This document shows, one piece after another, positions 24,683-32,927 of a stretch of DNA of 64,000 bases (positions within the stretch are counted from its first letter, which is position 1; each line of letters starts with the position of its first letter). The notes beneath the pieces were generated by a model that saw nothing but the letters and a program-made list of their open reading frames with translations, did not search any database and was not told the origin of the DNA. A program made the position numbers and the translations under genes. Source of the stretch: Paratractidigestivibacter sp963630635. Its GTDB lineage: Bacteria > Actinomycetota > Coriobacteriia > Coriobacteriales > Atopobiaceae. Where the stretch lies: contig CAVGOA010000005.1 of NCBI GenBank assembly GCA_963630635.1, forward strand, positions 8,468-72,467, given 5' to 3'.

Positions 24683-26305
24683 ATGCAGCCAGTTCTTAAC
24701 GTCGAGGATATCAAGCGGGTCGAGGTCGCGCTTACCCGTGTGGGCGTGAGCGTCTCTGAGCTCATGCACCGCGCCGGTTGCGCCGCCGCGCAAGAGGTGC
24801 TTGAGCTGGGCGGCGTCAACAAAGCCGTGGTCTTTGCCGGTATGGGCAACAACGGCGGCGACGGCTGGGTGGCCGCCGAGGCGCTGCTTTCCCGCGGCAT
24901 CGACGTGAAGGTCGTGACCCCCATCGACCCCGATCAGCTTAAGGGCGACCTTGCCCGTCAGGTCGCGCAAAGCGCGGCCCGCGCCGGCGTGCCCATGCTG
25001 GTGGGCCCCTCTAAGGACGAGGTCAATGAAGCCCTGGTAGATGCCGATGTTGTTCTGGACTGCATGCTGGGCACCGGCTTCAAGGGCGGCGTGCGCTCGC
25101 CCTTCGACATCTGGATCGAGTGTGTGAACGCCAGCTCGGCCCGCGTAGTGGCCGTGGACGTGCCCAGCGGCCTTTCGGCCCAGGCCGGCCTTGCTTGCGG
25201 CCCCTGTGTCATGGCCGATATGACCGTGACCATGATCGCCCTTAAGCCCGGTCTTCTCGCCGACAACGGCCGCGACGTGTGCGGCTCTATTGTGGTCGCC
25301 CCCTTGGCCGAGCAGACCGAGCGCTTGGTAGTCGAGGCAGACCCCGTGGCCTGGCGCACCGATCTGGCCGACTACCTTGAGGTCATGCCCGAGCCCACCA
25401 GTGCCGTGGACAAGTTCACCCGCGGCTCGGTGCTGGTCGTGGGCGGGTCTTCTCGCTTCCCGGGTGCCCCTATCATGGCTGCCCGCGCGGCTGCTCGAGC
25501 CGGTGCCGGCTACGTTACGCTGGCCGTCCCCGCCACCATCGTGTCGCTCGTGCAGTCGCACGTGTTGGAGATTCCCGTTGTGGGCCTGCCCTGCGACGTC
25601 GAGGGCGTCCTTACCCAGGATGCCGCCGAGAAGGTCGTGCGCTTGGCAAAGAACGCCTCGGCTACGCTGATTGGCCCGGGCATGCGCGTGTCTGGCGGCA
25701 CGACCAAGTGCGTCTCGGCGCTGCTTGAGTCCAATGCGCCGCTGGTCATCGATGCCGACGGCCTTAACTGCCTGTCTCGCCTGACCGAGGGCAACCTGTG
25801 CGACTTCCCCGAGCTTACCCGTCGCGACGCGCCGCTGATCTTGACCCCGCACCGCGGCGAGCTGGCCCGCCTGGTCAACCGCAAGGACGACCCTCTGACC
25901 ACGCTTTCTGATCAACTTGAGGCCGCGCGCAGCATCATTTGGTGCGACGGTGGCTCCGAGCTGGCCATTATTGCCAAGGGCACCGCCACTGGCTGCGTGG
26001 GCGTCTCGCAGGCGATCCTGCCCAAGCCGGGTCCCTCGGCTCTTGCCACGGCTGGCTCTGGCGACGTGCTGGCGGGCTTGACGGCGTCTCTTCTTGCCCA
26101 GGTCGCGGGCACGCCCAAGGTGGGCAACCTGCCGCTTCTTTGCGCCCTGGCCTGCGAGATTCACGGCTACGCGGGCTCTTTGGCCGTGGAGAGCTACGGC
26201 TCGCGCGGCGTGATGGCCACCGACGTCATCGATCGCATTGGTCTTGCCGCCGACGCCATCGAAGAGCACGCGATGTATCCTGAGGTGGACGGCGAGGAAG
26301 AGTAG
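24683..26305 (+). CDS. Bifunctional NAD(P)HX epimerase/dehydratase (NnrE-NnrD fusion)
   Basis: A 540-residue metabolite-repair enzyme. The N-terminal half (about 1-215) is the YjeF-type epimerase with VVFAGMGNNGGDGWVAAEAL and VDVPSGLSAQAG. The C-terminal half (about 230-530) is the ADP/ATP-dependent dehydratase, with GSVLVVGGSSRFPGAPIMAARAAARAGAGYVT, LTPHRGELARL and the catalytic TAGSGDVLAG. Together they restore hydrated NAD(P)H. This fusion is common in bacteria. The gene is tightly packed between acpS and alr, a common neighbourhood in Gram-positive genomes. AAGGAG lies in the end of acpS. Confidence 0.94.
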   Translation: MQPVLNVEDIKRVEVALTRVGVSVSELMHRAGCAAAQEVLELGGVNKAVVFAGMGNNGGDGWVAAEALLSRGIDVKVVTPIDPDQLKGDLARQVAQSAARAGVPMLVGPSKDEVNEALVDADVVLDCMLGTGFKGGVRSPFDIWIECVNASSARVVAVDVPSGLSAQAGLACGPCVMADMTVTMIALKPGLLADNGRDVCGSIVVAPLAEQTERLVVEADPVAWRTDLADYLEVMPEPTSAVDKFTRGSVLVVGGSSRFPGAPIMAARAAARAGAGYVTLAVPATIVSLVQSHVLEIPVVGLPCDVEGVLTQDAAEKVVRLAKNASATLIGPGMRVSGGTTKCVSALLESNAPLVIDADGLNCLSRLTEGNLCDFPELTRRDAPLILTPHRGELARLVNRKDDPLTTLSDQLEAARSIIWCDGGSELAIIAKGTATGCVGVSQAILPKPGPSALATAGSGDVLAGLTASLLAQVAGTPKVGNLPLLCALACEIHGYAGSLAVESYGSRGVMATDVIDRIGLAADAIEEHAMYPEVDGEEE

Positions 26306-26338
26306 GCCGCCGGCGGCGCGTCGGCACGGGAGTTGACC

Positions 26339-27499
26339 ATGGACACAACTAAATGCCCCCACAACAGGTGGAGCTGGGTAGAGATCAACCTCTCGGCCCT
26401 GCGCCGCAACACCACGGCGTTCAAGCGCCAGCTGGCGCGCGGGGTTCAGATGATGTGCGTGGTCAAGGCCGATGCCTACGGTCATGGGGCCGTGGCCTGC
26501 GCAAAGACGATGCACGCCGCGGGTGCTTCTCAGTTTGCCGTGGCCACGGTGGACGAGGGCGTGGCCCTGCGCAAGGCGGGCATTGAGTGGCCGATACTTA
26601 TCTTGTCCGAGCCGCCCATGGACTGCGTGGACCAGCTGGTCGAGTTCGACCTTATGCCTTCGGTCTATACCGCCGACTTTGCTTTGGCGCTGGGCGAGGC
26701 TGCGGCGGCGGCCAACAAGGTTGCCAAATATCATTTGATTCTTGATACGGGAATGACGCGTATCGGCGTGCGCCGCCAGGACGTTATTGAACTGAGAAGA
26801 ACCATTGACTTTCACCGCGGCCTTGAGTGCGCGGGCACCTTTACCCACTTCGCCACGGCCGACGTGCCCGACGACTGGGACTTTGCCCTGCAGCTCAATC
26901 GTTTCCAGGAGGCCGTGGCCTCGCTGCGCGGCGCCGGCTTGGAGACGGGCCTGGTGCATTGCGACAACACGCCGGGCACCATTCTTCACCCCGAGTGCCA
27001 GTTTGACATGTGTCGTGTGGGCATTGGCCTGTACGGCCTGCATCCGGCAGACACCACGCGCTCTCGCATTGCGCTAGAGCCGGTGATGAGTGTGCGCGGC
27101 CGCGTGACGCGTGTCATATATCCGCAGGTGGGCGATGGTGTTGGCTATGGCATGACCTATCGCGTGCCCAAGCAAAACATCCAGATTGCCACCGTGCCTA
27201 TAGGTTACGCCGATGGCCTGTCTCGCACCTTGTCCAACAAGATGGAAGTGCTGGTGGGCGGCGGTCGCGCGCGCCAGGTGGGCAACATCTGCATGGACCA
27301 GTTCATGTTTGCCGTGGACGTCAACACCACGCGTCCGTACTGCCCCACCAGCCCCGTTGCCGAGGGCGACGTGGTGACCTTGATTGGCCGAGACGGCGAC
27401 TACGAGATTACGGCCGATGACCACGCGGCGCTGCGTGGCACCATCAACTACGAGGTTGTTTGCGACTTTGGCCTGCGTCTGCAGAAAGTCTACGTTTAG
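26339..27499 (+). CDS. alr: Alanine racemase
   Basis: A 386-residue PLP enzyme making D-alanine for peptidoglycan. The cofactor lysine is K43 in MCVVKADAYGHGAVA, and GMTRIGVR and HCDNTPGT-like barrel motifs follow. The second catalytic tyrosine lies in the YGMTYR segment, and the domain ends with VGNICMDQFM and the C-terminal beta domain. I chose the ATG at 26339 with CACGGGAG upstream; a TTG six bases earlier is also possible. The gene begins 33 bases after the NAD(P)HX gene and is probably in the same operon. Confidence 0.95.
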   Translation: MDTTKCPHNRWSWVEINLSALRRNTTAFKRQLARGVQMMCVVKADAYGHGAVACAKTMHAAGASQFAVATVDEGVALRKAGIEWPILILSEPPMDCVDQLVEFDLMPSVYTADFALALGEAAAAANKVAKYHLILDTGMTRIGVRRQDVIELRRTIDFHRGLECAGTFTHFATADVPDDWDFALQLNRFQEAVASLRGAGLETGLVHCDNTPGTILHPECQFDMCRVGIGLYGLHPADTTRSRIALEPVMSVRGRVTRVIYPQVGDGVGYGMTYRVPKQNIQIATVPIGYADGLSRTLSNKMEVLVGGGRARQVGNICMDQFMFAVDVNTTRPYCPTSPVAEGDVVTLIGRDGDYEITADDHAALRGTINYEVVCDFGLRLQKVYV

Positions 27500-27517
27500 A
27501 GTAGCCGGTGGTGTGCC

Positions 27518-28123
27518 ATGCCTATGATGCAGATTCCCGGGCACGTCAACCAAAAGCCGCGTGAGGTCTCGCTTGACGAGATCCGCGCCGTGGTGGGGGA
27601 CTGCCACGCCTGTCCTTTGGGAGAAACTCGCACCAACTTGGTGTTTGGCTGCGGCAACCCGCATGCGCGCGTGATGTTTGTGGGCGAGGGCCCCGGTCGC
27701 AACGAGGACCTGCAAGGCGAGCCGTTTGTGGGCGCGGCGGGGCACAAACTTGACGCTCTTCTCGGCTATGCGGGGCTGACCAGGCAAGAGATCTATATCG
27801 CCAACGTCATTAAGTGCCGGCCGCCCTCGAACCGCAACCCGCGGCCCGAGGAGATCACGGCGTGCGCTCCATACCTGCGCGAACAGATTCGCAGCGTGTG
27901 GCCCGACGTCATTGTGTGCCTGGGCAACTTTGCCACGCAGTTTGTCATGCGAACGCAGGCCGGCGTCACAAGCCTGCGCGGCAATCTGTACCAGGTGGGG
28001 CACTTTGTGGTGGCGCCTACGTTTCATCCCGCGGCCTGCATTTACCACGAGCAGTGGGAGCCTTTGCTAATCCAGGATCTGCAGCTGGTTGGGCAGTGGT
28101 TGCGGGAGAACCCGGCGGAGTAG
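27518..28123 (+). CDS. Family 4 uracil-DNA glycosylase (Fe-S type)
   Basis: A 201-residue DNA repair enzyme. GDCHACPLGETRTNLVFG holds two cysteines of the likely 4Fe-4S cluster, with further cysteines in VIKCRPPSNRNPRPEEITACAPYL. The uracil-binding motif I is FVGEGPGRNEDLQGEPFVGAAG, and the C-terminal catalytic loop is VAPTFHPAACIYH. Length matches family 4 (about 200). The ribosome site is weak; Met codons at residues 1, 3 and 4 are all candidates for the start. It follows alr by 18 bases. Confidence 0.9.
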   Translation: MPMMQIPGHVNQKPREVSLDEIRAVVGDCHACPLGETRTNLVFGCGNPHARVMFVGEGPGRNEDLQGEPFVGAAGHKLDALLGYAGLTRQEIYIANVIKCRPPSNRNPRPEEITACAPYLREQIRSVWPDVIVCLGNFATQFVMRTQAGVTSLRGNLYQVGHFVVAPTFHPAACIYHEQWEPLLIQDLQLVGQWLRENPAE

Positions 28124-28134
28124 CAGGGCCGTAG

Positions 28135-28148
28135 GTACAACGTTGTAC
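28135..28148. promoter_or_regulatory. 14-base palindrome GTACAACGTTGTAC upstream of tsaE
   Basis: A perfect palindrome with central CG lies 24 bases before the tsaE ATG, followed by a T run. Its core is shared with the site at 21854-21865. It could be an operator for a dimeric regulator or a short terminator stem; the absence of a loop favours a protein site. Confidence 0.45.
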
Positions 28149-28171
28149 TTTTTGTCTCTAAGGAGATTGAT

Positions 28172-28660
28172 ATGAGCAGTGAGCTGAGCTTTGTCACTAA
28201 TTCGCAAGCGCAGACCATCGCGCTGGGCGAGCGGCTGGGGCGCGTCTTGCAGGACGGCGACGTGCTGGTGCTTACGGGCGATTTGGGAGCGGGAAAGACG
28301 CAGCTCACCAAGGGTATCGCCGCAGGGCTGGCCATCACCGCCGACGTGACAAGCCCCACCTTCACCATCCAGATGGTCTACGACGGCGGGCGCCTGCCGC
28401 TCTACCACTTTGACCTGTATCGCCTTGACGACCCCGAGCAGCTTGAGGACACGGGTATCTTTGACGTGCTGGGCCAGGAGGGCGTGTGCTCTATTGAGTG
28501 GGGCGAGCAGTTCTCGGACGAGATTGGCGATGCGCGCGTGGACGTTTTTGTGACCCGCAAGGACGATGAGGCCGCGCCGGGCGCAGAGCCCGCCCGCGAG
28601 GTGCGTTTTGTGGCCCACGACGCTCGCGGCGAGGAGCTTTTAGTGGCGTTGAGGGCGTAG
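28172..28660 (+). CDS. tsaE: tRNA t6A biosynthesis ATPase TsaE
   Basis: A 162-residue P-loop protein needed to make N6-threonylcarbamoyladenosine in tRNA. The Walker A motif is GDLGAGKTQ (36-44), followed by TSPTFTIQMVYDGGRLPLYHFDLYRL and VCSIEWGEQF, all characteristic. AAGGAG precedes the ATG. The C-terminal 30 residues are acidic and less conserved. Its pathway partners TsaB and TsaD are encoded 1.8 kb downstream as a fused protein, with perR and rubrerythrin genes between. Confidence 0.93.
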   Translation: MSSELSFVTNSQAQTIALGERLGRVLQDGDVLVLTGDLGAGKTQLTKGIAAGLAITADVTSPTFTIQMVYDGGRLPLYHFDLYRLDDPEQLEDTGIFDVLGQEGVCSIEWGEQFSDEIGDARVDVFVTRKDDEAAPGAEPAREVRFVAHDARGEELLVALRA

Positions 28661-28682
28661 GCGGCCCCGGCCTTCTTGTGAT

Positions 28683-28805
28683 GCGGAGTTTTTGCACGAC
28701 CAAACTGCGGTTTGCCGAGTAGCCAGCGAGCGAATCCTGGGCTTTTGCAGCGAAAACGGGCGTTGCTACCTAGACAATGGCGATCGGGTCGTGCAAAAAC
28801 TCCGC
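28683..28805. repeat. Long intergenic inverted repeat, copy A (stem 18 bp, spacer 87)
   Basis: GCGGAGTTTTTGCACGAC at 28683-28700 is perfectly complementary to 28788-28805. The 87-base spacer carries TTTGCCGAGTAGCCA (28711-28725) and an approximate inverted counterpart near its right end (TTGCTACC). Two other elements, at 35.1 and 52.0 kb, share the spacer length and CGAGTAG motif but have different stems. Confidence 0.8.
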
Positions 28806-28865
28806 TATGTTGCGGCAGGGGTTTCTCGAGAGCAAATTCGCCTCAAAATTGGTAGAAATTCCCTA

Positions 28866-28893
28866 TTGATAATCATTCCTAATAAGCTATAGT
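28866..28893 (+). promoter_or_regulatory. Promoter with Fur/PerR-like operator for the Fur-family gene
   Basis: TTGATA (28866-28871) and TATAGT (28888-28893) are 16 bases apart, a good vegetative promoter 58 bases before the start codon. The segment TGATAATCATTCCTAATA overlapping it resembles one half of a Fur/PerR box, fitting autoregulation. Confidence 0.6.
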
Positions 28894-28950
28894 TATAGGC
28901 AACAGCAGGACAGGCGCCAAAGTGGGCCGCAACGCGAGGGGAGGCAGGCC

Positions 28951-29334
28951 ATGGCAACGAGAAACACCGTTCAGCGCGAGATCATTGCGGGCGAACTCAA
29001 GGCTCTGGCAAACCACCCCACGGCAGACGAGGTCTACGAGGCTGTCCACGCCAAGCACCCCACCATTAGCAAGGCCACCGTGTACCGCACGCTGGGCAAG
29101 CTCGCTGACGAGGGCGAGGCCCTGCGCGTCAAGATCAACAACGGGGCCGACCACTTTGACCACCAGGTCTTTGCGCACTACCACGTGCGTTGCACGCAGT
29201 GCGGCAAGGTGGACGACGTGATGATTCCGGTGCTTGACGAGGCCAGCGTGGCGGCGAGCAGTGCAAGCGGCTACAAAATCACCGGCCACACGCTGCAGTT
29301 CGACGGCATCTGCCCTGCCTGCCAACAGCTTTAG
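28951..29334 (+). CDS. Fur-family regulator, probably PerR-type
   Basis: A 127-residue metal-dependent repressor. The winged helix covers about residues 1-70 (HPTISKATVYRTLGKLADEG). The histidine-rich ADHFDHQVFAHYHVRC segment provides metal ligands, and two CxxC pairs (CTQCG and CPACQ) bind structural zinc. The ATG at 28951 is preceded by GGGGAGG. Rubrerythrin follows 95 bases downstream, so peroxide sensing is a likelier role than iron control. An autoregulatory promoter is visible upstream. The exact metal and target set are inferred. Confidence 0.9.
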   Translation: MATRNTVQREIIAGELKALANHPTADEVYEAVHAKHPTISKATVYRTLGKLADEGEALRVKINNGADHFDHQVFAHYHVRCTQCGKVDDVMIPVLDEASVAASSASGYKITGHTLQFDGICPACQQL

Positions 29335-29429
29335 CCATACCGGCCGCGGTGTGTGCGCCGCAGGCCGTGTGACATAGGAGAGGACGCGACCGGCGCTGGG
29401 AAGCTGGTCGCCATCAAAAGGAGGAAATT

Positions 29430-30017
29430 ATGGACAAGTGGGTCTGCAAGGTCTGCGGTTACATCTACGAGGGCGCCGAGCCTCCCGCGGAGTGCCCCGT
29501 CTGCCACGCTCCCGCCAAGATGTTCGAGAAGGTCGAGGGCGAGCTTGAGCTGGCCGCCGAGCACGAGTACGGCGTCTACGACAAGACCGTGAAGGACAAC
29601 CCCAACATCTCGGACGAGGACAAGGCCTACATCCTTGAGCAGCTCAAGGCCAACTTCACCGGCGAGTGCTCTGAGGTGGGCATGTACCTGTGCATGGCCC
29701 GCATCGCTCACCGCGAGGGCTACCCCGAGGTTGGCCTGTACTGGGAGAAGGCCGCCTACGAGGAGGCCGAGCACGCCGCCAAGTTCGCCGAGCTGTTGGG
29801 CACCGAGCTTGAGCCCAACATGAAGGCCACCACCAAGGACAACCTGGCCTGGCGCGTCGATTGCGAGTTTGGCGCCACCGCCGGCAAGGTCGAGCTTGCC
29901 ACCTGCGCCAAGAAGAACGGCTTGGACGCCATCCACGACACCGTCCACGAGATGGCTCGCGACGAGGCTCGCCACGGCAAGGCCTTGAAGGGTCTTCTCG
30001 ACCGCTACTTTGGCTAA
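29430..30017 (+). CDS. Reverse rubrerythrin (NADH/rubredoxin-linked peroxidase)
   Basis: A 195-residue peroxide-scavenging protein with the rubredoxin domain first: iron ligands C6/C9 in WVCKVCGYIYEG and C22/C25 in ECPVCHAP. The ferritin-like diiron domain follows with EXXH-type motifs in NFTGECSEVGMYLCMARIAHREG, EEAEHAAKFAE and DEARHGKAL. Classical rubrerythrins carry the rubredoxin domain at the C-terminus; this order matches the reverse type known in anaerobes. AAAGGAGG precedes the ATG. It is probably regulated by the adjacent PerR-like protein. Confidence 0.94.
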   Translation: MDKWVCKVCGYIYEGAEPPAECPVCHAPAKMFEKVEGELELAAEHEYGVYDKTVKDNPNISDEDKAYILEQLKANFTGECSEVGMYLCMARIAHREGYPEVGLYWEKAAYEEAEHAAKFAELLGTELEPNMKATTKDNLAWRVDCEFGATAGKVELATCAKKNGLDAIHDTVHEMARDEARHGKALKGLLDRYFG

Positions 30018-30022
30018 GGCCA

Positions 30023-30451
30023 ATGGCATCCAAGCAGCACAAAAAGGCTGGTAAGAAGGTCAAGCCCTTAGGGCCCGCGGCAGTTGCGGTGCTCTGGGGG
30101 CTTGACCCTGCAGGCGAGAAGGGCGCGGCGGTCCGCTCCGTCTTGAAAGAGGTGGGCATCGTGCCTCGCACCCTTACCGACGACCACCTGGGCGACGCGG
30201 CCGGGGCCTGCGCAGGGCTCATCAGCTTTCGCCCGTCGCCCGTGCCGTACGCCGGTCCCGCGCCCGAAGGCGAGTTCGTCCTTCTTTGTAACGTGACAAA
30301 CGCGCAGGTAAACGAGTTTCTCGCCAGAAGCCGAGAGGCCGGGTGCGTAGTGGGGCCCAAGGCACTTTTGACCGCGCAGAACAAGGCGTGGCCCATGGCC
30401 AAGCTGATTGCCGCCGTAGCCGCCGAGCATGCGCAAATGTCGCAGAGCTAA
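30023..30451 (+). CDS. DUF3783-like small protein
   Basis: A 142-residue cytoplasmic protein beginning MASKQHKKAGKKVKPLGP. The region ALTAQNKAWPMAKLIAAVAAEH and the LLCNVTNAQVNEFLARSREAG segment resemble DUF3783 proteins, which have no known function. The start lies 5 bases after the rubrerythrin stop and no clear ribosome site is seen beyond CTAAGG, so translation is probably coupled. Presence in the peroxide-response cluster is suggestive only. Confidence 0.68.
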   Translation: MASKQHKKAGKKVKPLGPAAVAVLWGLDPAGEKGAAVRSVLKEVGIVPRTLTDDHLGDAAGACAGLISFRPSPVPYAGPAPEGEFVLLCNVTNAQVNEFLARSREAGCVVGPKALLTAQNKAWPMAKLIAAVAAEHAQMSQS

Positions 30452-30501
30452 GGCGAGGGGTTATACTTTAGGGCGCTCAAACTCACATGTTAGGAACGCC
30501 C

Positions 30502-32925
30502 ATGCTTGTTCTTGCTCTTGATACCTCAACCGATATGCTGGCCTGCGCCGTTGCCCGCGTGGACAACGGCGCTGTTGACGTTTTGGCCGCCGGCGACCAC
30601 CTGTGCCGCCGCCGCGCCAACGTCGAGCTGGTGGGGACCTGCCGGGATGCTCTAGCTGCGGCTGGTTTGAAGATGGCCGACGTCGACGCCGTGCTGGTGG
30701 GGCGCGGCCCCGGCTCGTTTACCGGCGTGCGCATTGGCATCGCCACGGCAAAGGGCCTGGCGTGCGGCGCGGGCGTGGGCCTGTACGGTACCTCGGCGCT
30801 GGACGCGATGGCGCAGGCGGCCTGGTTGGCGGGCACGCGCGGCCGCCTGGCCGTGGTGGCCGACGCCATGCGCGGCGAGGTCTACCCCGGCATCTACGAG
30901 CTGGACGAGAAGGGCGCGCACCGCACTTTCACAGCCGAGAGCGTGGTCAAGGCCGACGCTTGCGTGGCCGAGCTGGCCGCCCGCTCCGATGCCGGCCAGC
31001 TGACCCTTTCTGGAAACGGCCTGCTCAAATATGCCGAGAAGTTCGTGGCGGCCGGCTTTGGCGCCGAGCGCTGCACCGCCCAGGACGCCTGGTGGCCCAC
31101 CGGCGAGGGCCTGGTGCGCGCCGCCGTGGAGGCCGGCGTCTTTGCCGAGCAAAACGGCGACCCGGCCCTGGTCCTGCCCATCTACACGCGCCTCTCGGAC
31201 GCCGAGGAAAACGAGCGCACGCGCCTGGGCCTCAAAGAGCCCGCGACGGTCGAGCTCACCGGCGTCGACGACGCCCTTGCCGGCATCCACTGCCAGCTGC
31301 GCCCCATGACCTTGAACGACGTCGCGCCCGTGGCCGCGCTTGAGGCACAGGTCTTTAGCGACGAGAACCACGAGCCGTGGTCCGAGAAGGTCTTTTACGA
31401 GGACGTCTCGACCCACAACCATGTGTGGTGGGTGGCGCACGACCGCGGGACGATCATCGGCTATGCTGGCGGCGCCGTAGTGGCCGACGAGCTGCAGGTG
31501 GCAAACGTGGCCGTGGCGGCCGATAGGCGACGCGAGAAGATCGCGGCTCGCCTGCTGGGCCGCGTGGCCTACGACGCTCAGATGCTGGGCGCTACCTGGG
31601 CTTCATTGGAAGTCGAGGTAGGCAACGACGGCGCCGAGGCGCTCTATCGCGGCCTGGGCTTCGAGGAAGCCGGCGTGCGCCCCAACTACTACGGCCCGGG
31701 CATCGACGCCCGCATCATGCGCGCTGATCTGCCGCTGGCAGACCTGGTTGCCGACGCAGATCACGACCCGGCCCCGCGCGCCTCGATTCGCCCCTGGCCT
31801 ATCGCGGCCGCCCCGCGCAGCGACGCGGCTCGCGAGGCCCTGGCCGCCGCCGGCCCGCTGATCCTCTCCATCGAGTCGTCCTGCGACGAGACAGCCATGG
31901 CGGTCACGGATTCCCACGGCACCGTGTGTGCCAGCGTGGTAGCGACCCAGATCGACTTCCATGCCCGTTTTGGCGGCGTGGTGCCCGAGATTGCCAGCCG
32001 CAAGCACACCGAGGCCATTGTCGGCGTCTTTGAAGAGACCCTGGCTCAGGCTGGCGCCCACTTTGGCGTGGACACCCTGGTGCCCGCCGACCTGGCGGCC
32101 GTTGGCGTGACCACGGGTCCCGGCCTGGTGGGCGCCCTTGTTGTGGGTGTAGCCTTTGCCAAGGGCCTGTGCACTGCCGCTGACCTGCCTCTTATTGCCG
32201 TGCACCACCTGGAAGGCCACCTGATGGCCAACCTGTTTGAGACGCCAGACCTTCAGCCGCCCTTTGTGGCCAGCCTGGTATCCGGCGGCAACACGATGCT
32301 GGTCCACGTGCGCGCCTGGGGCGATTACGAGGTCTTGGGCACTACGATCGACGACGCAGTGGGCGAGGCCTTCGACAAGGTGGCCAAGGCCCTGGGTCTG
32401 GGCTACCCCGGCGGTCCCGTAATCAGCAAACTCGCAGCTACAGGCAACAAAAAGGCCATCCACTTCCCGCGCGCCATGATGCACAGCGGCGACTACAGCT
32501 TTAGCCTGAGCGGCCTTAAGACCGCCGTCATCACCTACATCGAGGGCGAGAACCGCGCGGGCCGCCCCATCAACCTGCCCGACCTTGCGGCCAGCTTCCA
32601 GGCGGCCGTCGTTGACGTGCAGGTTGCCAAGGCAAAGACGGCCGTCGAGCAAACCGGCGTGGGCGACATCTGCATCGGCGGCGGCGTGGCGGCAAACCCC
32701 GCCCTGCGTGCGGCATACGAGAAGACCTTCAAGCGCATGGGCGTGCGAGTGACGGTGCCGCCCATGAGGGCCTGCGGCGACAACGCGGCTATGATCGGCA
32801 TCCCGGCGCTGCGCAGCTATCTAGCGGGCAACTTTGCCAGCCTTGACCTGGACGCCGCGCCCAACGCGCCTCTGGGCACCTGGGCCACAACCGACGCGCC
32901 GGTGCCTCCCACCTGGGAGCGCTAG
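30502..32925 (+). CDS. tsaD: Fused TsaB-RimI-TsaD protein
   Basis: An 807-residue fusion of three usually separate proteins. Residues 1 to about 215 are TsaB (MLVLALDTSTDMLACAVARV, GRGPGSFTGVRIGIATAKGLA). Residues about 265-410 form a GNAT acetyltransferase of RimI type (VANVAVAADRRREKIAARLLG, ALYRGLGFEEAGVRPNYY). Residues from about 450 are TsaD (SIESSCDETAMAV, VGVTTGPGLVGALVVG, metal ligands in HHLEGH, CGDNAAMIG). TsaB and TsaD make the t6A transferase; RimI acetylates ribosomal protein S18 in other bacteria. I chose ATG 30502 because TAGGAA precedes it; ATG 30487 lacks a site. A TATACT -10 lies at 30462-30467. Confidence 0.94.
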   Translation: MLVLALDTSTDMLACAVARVDNGAVDVLAAGDHLCRRRANVELVGTCRDALAAAGLKMADVDAVLVGRGPGSFTGVRIGIATAKGLACGAGVGLYGTSALDAMAQAAWLAGTRGRLAVVADAMRGEVYPGIYELDEKGAHRTFTAESVVKADACVAELAARSDAGQLTLSGNGLLKYAEKFVAAGFGAERCTAQDAWWPTGEGLVRAAVEAGVFAEQNGDPALVLPIYTRLSDAEENERTRLGLKEPATVELTGVDDALAGIHCQLRPMTLNDVAPVAALEAQVFSDENHEPWSEKVFYEDVSTHNHVWWVAHDRGTIIGYAGGAVVADELQVANVAVAADRRREKIAARLLGRVAYDAQMLGATWASLEVEVGNDGAEALYRGLGFEEAGVRPNYYGPGIDARIMRADLPLADLVADADHDPAPRASIRPWPIAAAPRSDAAREALAAAGPLILSIESSCDETAMAVTDSHGTVCASVVATQIDFHARFGGVVPEIASRKHTEAIVGVFEETLAQAGAHFGVDTLVPADLAAVGVTTGPGLVGALVVGVAFAKGLCTAADLPLIAVHHLEGHLMANLFETPDLQPPFVASLVSGGNTMLVHVRAWGDYEVLGTTIDDAVGEAFDKVAKALGLGYPGGPVISKLAATGNKKAIHFPRAMMHSGDYSFSLSGLKTAVITYIEGENRAGRPINLPDLAASFQAAVVDVQVAKAKTAVEQTGVGDICIGGGVAANPALRAAYEKTFKRMGVRVTVPPMRACGDNAAMIGIPALRSYLAGNFASLDLDAAPNAPLGTWATTDAPVPPTWER

Positions 32926-32927
32926 GG

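Noticed and set aside
21923..27043. Open frame of about 1700 codons on the minus strand opposite glmS to alr
   Set aside because: It is the mirror of real high-GC genes with third-position bias. The predicted protein is His/Gly/Arg-rich and has no domain, and the plus-strand genes there are unmistakable.
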